Source: Alkalitalea saponilacus
GTDB lineage: Bacteria > Bacteroidota > Bacteroidia > Bacteroidales > Marinilabiliaceae
Reading direction: 5' to 3'
Assembly (NCBI RefSeq): GCF_900168165.1
Contig: NZ_FUYV01000001.1
Location: forward strand, 518,051-582,050
Length of the DNA stretch: 64,000 nucleotides
The notes beneath the pieces are model-generated. The model saw only the letters and a list, made by a program, of their open reading frames with translations, had not been told where the DNA came from and made no database searches. Both the position numbers and the translations under genes were made by a program. Shown piece by piece: positions 60,337 through 64,000 of this stretch (position 1 is its first letter; each line of letters starts with the position of its first letter).

Positions 60337-63300
60337 ATGAAACATGTAAAACAACTACTTTTATCAGCCTTGTTGATAGGTTTTAGTATTTCTGTCTTTG
60401 GGCAGGATGTAATGTTATTAGATTTTGAATCTGATGATCTAAACATGGGGGGATGGAGTGGCGTTGCAGTGCAACGTGTTTCAACCTCAGATATTCCGGC
60501 GGGCAATATGTCTGGTTATGCTGTTGAGTACACCCATCCAGGAAATAATTGGTGGGGGGGTGCTTATTTTAATGAGCTTGCTCACAAGATTGATTTAACC
60601 GAAACCCCTTTCGTAAAGTTCAAAGTTTATTCAACTAGTCCTGTTTATATTCAAGCTAAACTTGAAGGTGGGGAAAATGGTAAAAACAATTACGAACGCG
60701 GCTATCAGCTATCTCATGATGAGCTTAACAAGTGGACAGAAGTTGTATTTAATTTTGGAACAATTACAGATGATAACAATTATGGAACACTTGTTGTTTG
60801 GATCGACGGACCTCAGCATTACGCAATGGGTGGTGCGAAATTTTACATTGATGATATTGTTAAAACCAGTACACCTCCTGCTGGAAGTGTAACATTTTTG
60901 CCTTCTGATAATTCCGTGGTTTATTCAGCTCCTTCAAACTTAAGGCTTGGTTCATATACCTATAAGCTTCAAAAGGATGGTGCTGATTTAACCAATGCTG
61001 ATCTGAATGGCGTTCTGTATTTGAGGAACAGCTCAAATGTTGACATTCCTTTTTCTGCAACGCTGAATGAGGGAGATCAGACCAATAAGTATTTCTCCAA
61101 CATTTCAATAACGCCTTCCGTGATATTGGAAGATGGAACCTATACATTTGGTATAGTTGAAAATGCTTTGAACTATGTTGATGCTTCATCAACCCCAGTA
61201 AATGCCCAAGCAACTTTTACGGTTGATTCTGATGGCTACGGAGATTTAAGTGTGTATGAAGATTTTGATGACAATTCGAAAACGGTAGTTGTAGATGCAT
61301 TAGATGGCACAGTTTCAATTGTTTCTAATCCAAATGGATCTGGCAATGTAGCGATGTTTAATAAAGGCGATAATGATTGGGGCAGAATTCATTATGAACT
61401 TAACCGACCAGTTGATTTATCGTCTGGGAAAGTTTTTACATTTGATTTATTTCATAGTGAAAGTGTTGATTTGAGATTTAAACTTTCTGAAATGAAAGGT
61501 GATGGGGGACACTCAAAAGAGTTAGATGTTGCTTATACAACACCAGGTGCCTGGCAAACGATAGCTGTTGATTTATCTGATGTCGCTTTTGCTGATGTTA
61601 ACTTCAATCATATTCAGATTTATCCTCTTGGTGCGGAGACAAAAAATGCCGACATCTATTTTGATAGTCTAAAAGGGCCGGCATTTCAATCAGGCTCTCT
61701 GGTTTTTTCCCCCTTTGATGGTGCTGACGAAGTCAATGGTTTTACAGATCAGTTAACTATAAAGTCAAATGTCAAATTAGCTAATGCAGATGGATCCGAT
61801 ATTACTGATTTGTCATCTGTTGTCTATATGAAGGAAGGAGAAGAAGTTTTTGCTGATTTTGAGGTGGCCATTAATGATGATAAGACAATTATCACTTATA
61901 CGATAACCTCTTTACCATTAAATATTTCAACCGAATACACTTTTGGTATTAACGATAATGCGTTAAAGTTTCATGATGAGGTTGATGCCTTAACCGGTCT
62001 TAATAGTACATTTACATCTAATGCAATTAATCCCCCAAGTACAATCATTTATGCCGATTATGAAACCGTTGATCTTATTAATTTTACCAGTTGGAACAAT
62101 ACTACTCAATTTGAGAAAGTAGCCAATCCTCACAAAGATGATATAAATGGATCCGATAATGTTGGAACTTATATTCATGGTGGCGGGAGTGCCGGGATTG
62201 GTGTTGATTTGCCTGGTAGTGTAAATTTTATTTCTACACCTTATTTTCGAATGAAAGTATGGTCTGAGCATCCGGCAAGAGTCAATTTTAAGCTTGAAAA
62301 TAATCCGGATTGGGGAATAAACAGGGAGTTAAGTGTTCAACTAAGGCCCGAAGAAACAGGGAAGTGGACCGAGTTGTTTTTTGATTTTTCGGGAACAAAT
62401 CTCTCAAATCTGAATAAATTAGTTATCACAATAGATCCTTCAGGCAATTTTTATTCTGCAGGGGATGAGATTTATTTTGATGACATTATAGCCAGTAATA
62501 CACCTCCGGAAATTGAGATAGAGTCCTATCCTGTTCAAAATGAAGAGAATGTTTCTCTGATTGGGACATATTATATCAAAACAAACTTAAGTTTTGATCT
62601 TCCCGGAAGTGCCAATTTAAGTAACGATAATTTGGGCGACTATTGGAAATTAAGAAAGGATAATAGTGAAGGAGCAGAAATTCCTGCTACAGTTAATTTC
62701 GTTGCTGGGCAAAACCTTCTGCAATTAACCCCTTTCGACTTGCTGGATGCCAATACTACCTATTGGCTGGGTGTTCCGGATGGTGAATTAAGTTACTCAT
62801 CAGGTGATCTTGTAAATGATCTTAATGTCACTTTCACCACTGGTGATATGCCTGAATTTACAATTTATAATGACTTCGAAGGCATAGATTTAACAACGAC
62901 CATTGAAACTATGGGTGATCCTGCCGGAGCAATAAACCCAAGCCAATTAAATCCTGATGGCTCATTTTCTTTTGTGGCCCAGTGGAATAAAGGAACCAGT
63001 TGGGGTGGTTGGGAACGCATCCATATTGCGTTGAATGATCCAATTGATTTTTCCAAAAGCAACGTGATCTCTTTAAGAATTTGGTCACCAAAAGAAACGT
63101 ATGTGAGACTTAAAGTGGGTACCGAAAGGGATAATGAAGGCGGCATTTTTAAAGAAGTTGACGCCCAGGTAACCACTGTAAATGGTTGGCAGACGTTGTA
63201 CTTTGGCATGGGAGAAATGCCATCAAATGATTATTCACATTTGTTTATTTATGTTGATGGGGGAGTTGAAGATGCACAAACTTATTATATAACAGATATT

Positions 63301-63558
63301 AAAGGGCCAGCACTTAGTAGCGCAACATCAATATATCAGCCAAGAGCCAGGGAAGAACTAACAATTAGTCCTAATCCGGCGACAACTTTTATCTCAATTG
63401 CAAATGCTGAGAATAAGCTGGTTGAAATTTACAATGCCTCAGGTATGCTGGTTAAACAAGTTATAAATTCTAATACAAGTTTAAATATTAGTGATTTAGC
63501 AAGTGGTATTTATTTTGTTAAGGTTGGAGATGCGGTTAGCAAACTTATTGTAAACTAA
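60337..63558 (+). CDS. Large T9SS surface protein with four repeated beta-sandwich modules
   Basis: 1073 residues. Signal peptide (LLLSALLIGFSISVFGQ). A ~140-residue jelly-roll-like module recurs at about residues 27-178, 306-446, 571-718 and 842-987, each opening with a D-F/Y-E/D signature (LLDFESDD, YEDFDDNS, YADYETVD, YNDFEGID) and closing Y-F-D-D/S-I/L (FYIDDIV, IYFDSLKG, IYFDDIIA). Ig-like SbsA/Big_5-type domains lie between (ILEDGTYTFGI; NISTEYTFGI). C-terminal Por sorting tail (ISPNPATTFISIANAEN; LASGIYFVKV). No catalytic site seen; a multivalent glycan binder is likely. Last gene of the locus. Confidence 0.75.
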   Translation: MKHVKQLLLSALLIGFSISVFGQDVMLLDFESDDLNMGGWSGVAVQRVSTSDIPAGNMSGYAVEYTHPGNNWWGGAYFNELAHKIDLTETPFVKFKVYSTSPVYIQAKLEGGENGKNNYERGYQLSHDELNKWTEVVFNFGTITDDNNYGTLVVWIDGPQHYAMGGAKFYIDDIVKTSTPPAGSVTFLPSDNSVVYSAPSNLRLGSYTYKLQKDGADLTNADLNGVLYLRNSSNVDIPFSATLNEGDQTNKYFSNISITPSVILEDGTYTFGIVENALNYVDASSTPVNAQATFTVDSDGYGDLSVYEDFDDNSKTVVVDALDGTVSIVSNPNGSGNVAMFNKGDNDWGRIHYELNRPVDLSSGKVFTFDLFHSESVDLRFKLSEMKGDGGHSKELDVAYTTPGAWQTIAVDLSDVAFADVNFNHIQIYPLGAETKNADIYFDSLKGPAFQSGSLVFSPFDGADEVNGFTDQLTIKSNVKLANADGSDITDLSSVVYMKEGEEVFADFEVAINDDKTIITYTITSLPLNISTEYTFGINDNALKFHDEVDALTGLNSTFTSNAINPPSTIIYADYETVDLINFTSWNNTTQFEKVANPHKDDINGSDNVGTYIHGGGSAGIGVDLPGSVNFISTPYFRMKVWSEHPARVNFKLENNPDWGINRELSVQLRPEETGKWTELFFDFSGTNLSNLNKLVITIDPSGNFYSAGDEIYFDDIIASNTPPEIEIESYPVQNEENVSLIGTYYIKTNLSFDLPGSANLSNDNLGDYWKLRKDNSEGAEIPATVNFVAGQNLLQLTPFDLLDANTTYWLGVPDGELSYSSGDLVNDLNVTFTTGDMPEFTIYNDFEGIDLTTTIETMGDPAGAINPSQLNPDGSFSFVAQWNKGTSWGGWERIHIALNDPIDFSKSNVISLRIWSPKETYVRLKVGTERDNEGGIFKEVDAQVTTVNGWQTLYFGMGEMPSNDYSHLFIYVDGGVEDAQTYYITDIKGPALSSATSIYQPRAREELTISPNPATTFISIANAENKLVEIYNASGMLVKQVINSNTSLNISDLASGIYFVKVGDAVSKLIVN

Positions 63559-63584
63559 TTGCTAGACAAAAAAATATTAATAGA

Positions 63585-63614
63585 GGGTGTTTATATAAGT
63601 AAACACCCTTTTTT
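63585..63614 (+). terminator. Terminator of the polysaccharide utilisation locus
   Basis: GGGTGTTTA (63585-63593) and TAAACACCC (63600-63608) followed by six T, 27 bases after the last gene. Confidence 0.9.
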
Positions 63615-63784
63615 CGGATATACCCATTGTGGATTCTTTTACATCAATAGTTTTGGTTTTTCATTACTGTCCCATTAAAATCTAAAAAAGCTCTTTGAAA
63701 AGTTTGAAATTTAGTTAGTTGCGGACGTTTTTCGAGCGAACGGACTTGAATTTTTAGTTTTGCATCAGATTAATCTGATTGCAT

Positions 63785-64000
63785 ATGTATCAAGACAAAT
63801 ACGTTTTCGCTCAACTGGTCTCGTTTCTGAATAGAAGCAAATTCAATCGTATTGTTGCCAAATACAAAGGAGACAAATATGTAAAACATTTCACTTGTTG
63901 GAACCAACTGCTTTCTCTGATGTTCGGGCAATTAACAAATCGTGAAAGTCTTAGAGATTTGATTGTTGCACTTGACGCTCATCACTCCAAATCTTATCAT
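63785..64000 (+). CDS. IS4-family transposase, N-terminal part (cut by window end)
   Basis: 72 codons open to the window edge, starting MYQDKYVFAQLVSFLNRSKF and continuing VKHFTCWNQLLSLMFGQLTN and RESLRDLIVALDAH. This is the DUF4372-type N-terminus of Bacteroidota IS4-family transposases. The DDE catalytic core lies beyond the window. The left end of the element is probably within 63620-63784, but no inverted repeat can be confirmed without the right end. Confidence 0.88.
   Translation, partial: MYQDKYVFAQLVSFLNRSKFNRIVAKYKGDKYVKHFTCWNQLLSLMFGQLTNRESLRDLIVALDAHHSKSYH

Overview
The window comes from a member of the Bacteroidota, most likely Bacteroidales/Marinilabiliales. The evidence is several families largely confined to that phylum (DUF4290, DUF4924, DUF4249, SusC/SusD pairs), type 9 secretion C-terminal domains of both types, a MurA with Asp in place of the fosfomycin-target Cys, and promoters of the TTTG / TAnnTTTG kind. 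Placement below phylum is inference.

Positions 1-22143 are a compact core region. It holds an OmpA-like protein cut by the window edge, a DUF1573 protein, a rhodanese, a DCC thiol oxidoreductase, the leftward block prs - rplY - pth - S4 RNA-binding protein - DUF4924, engB, manA, the lysine/aspartate genes lysC-lysA, udk, a PolB-like exonuclease, a T9SS type B surface protein, the UvrD/PcrA helicase, DUF4290-murA, a thioredoxin-fold protein lacking its cysteines, grpE-dnaJ, and an OxyR with both redox cysteines.

Positions 22144-33563 hold two tandem paralogous cassettes. Each encodes a DUF4249 lipoprotein, a TonB-dependent receptor and one or two small outer-membrane barrels. They are preceded by one copy (cassette 1) or two copies (cassette 2) of a ~190-nt element that looks like a structured RNA: its own promoter-like start, two hairpins whose arms change together between copies, and a nearly invariant 3' box. 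This is the best candidate here for an undescribed system.

Positions 33600-37924 carry trpE, trpG and trpD behind a classical attenuator (a 30-codon leader with three consecutive Trp codons, a terminator and a competing antiterminator). The genes are spaced by REP-like palindromes. The operon stops after trpD. About 6.7 kb further on, a diverged second copy of the last ~70 codons of trpD appears, so the A+T-rich block between the two copies looks inserted. That block encodes, all leftward, an apolipoprotein N-acyltransferase-like enzyme, an S41 protease lipoprotein, an outer-membrane barrel, two unknown lipoproteins and a leucine-rich-repeat lipoprotein. No trpC, trpF, trpB or trpA is seen.

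Positions 45060-63558 are a polysaccharide utilisation locus: a membrane-spanning one-component regulator (beta-propeller, Y_Y_Y, TM, LuxR-type HTH), SusC, SusD, two surface glycan-binding lipoprotein candidates, a T9SS-secreted GH5 with CBM6-like modules, a GH3 beta-glucosidase lipoprotein, and a large T9SS protein with a fourfold-repeated beta-sandwich module. Together they suggest capture and hydrolysis of a beta-glucan. The window ends inside an IS4-family transposase gene.
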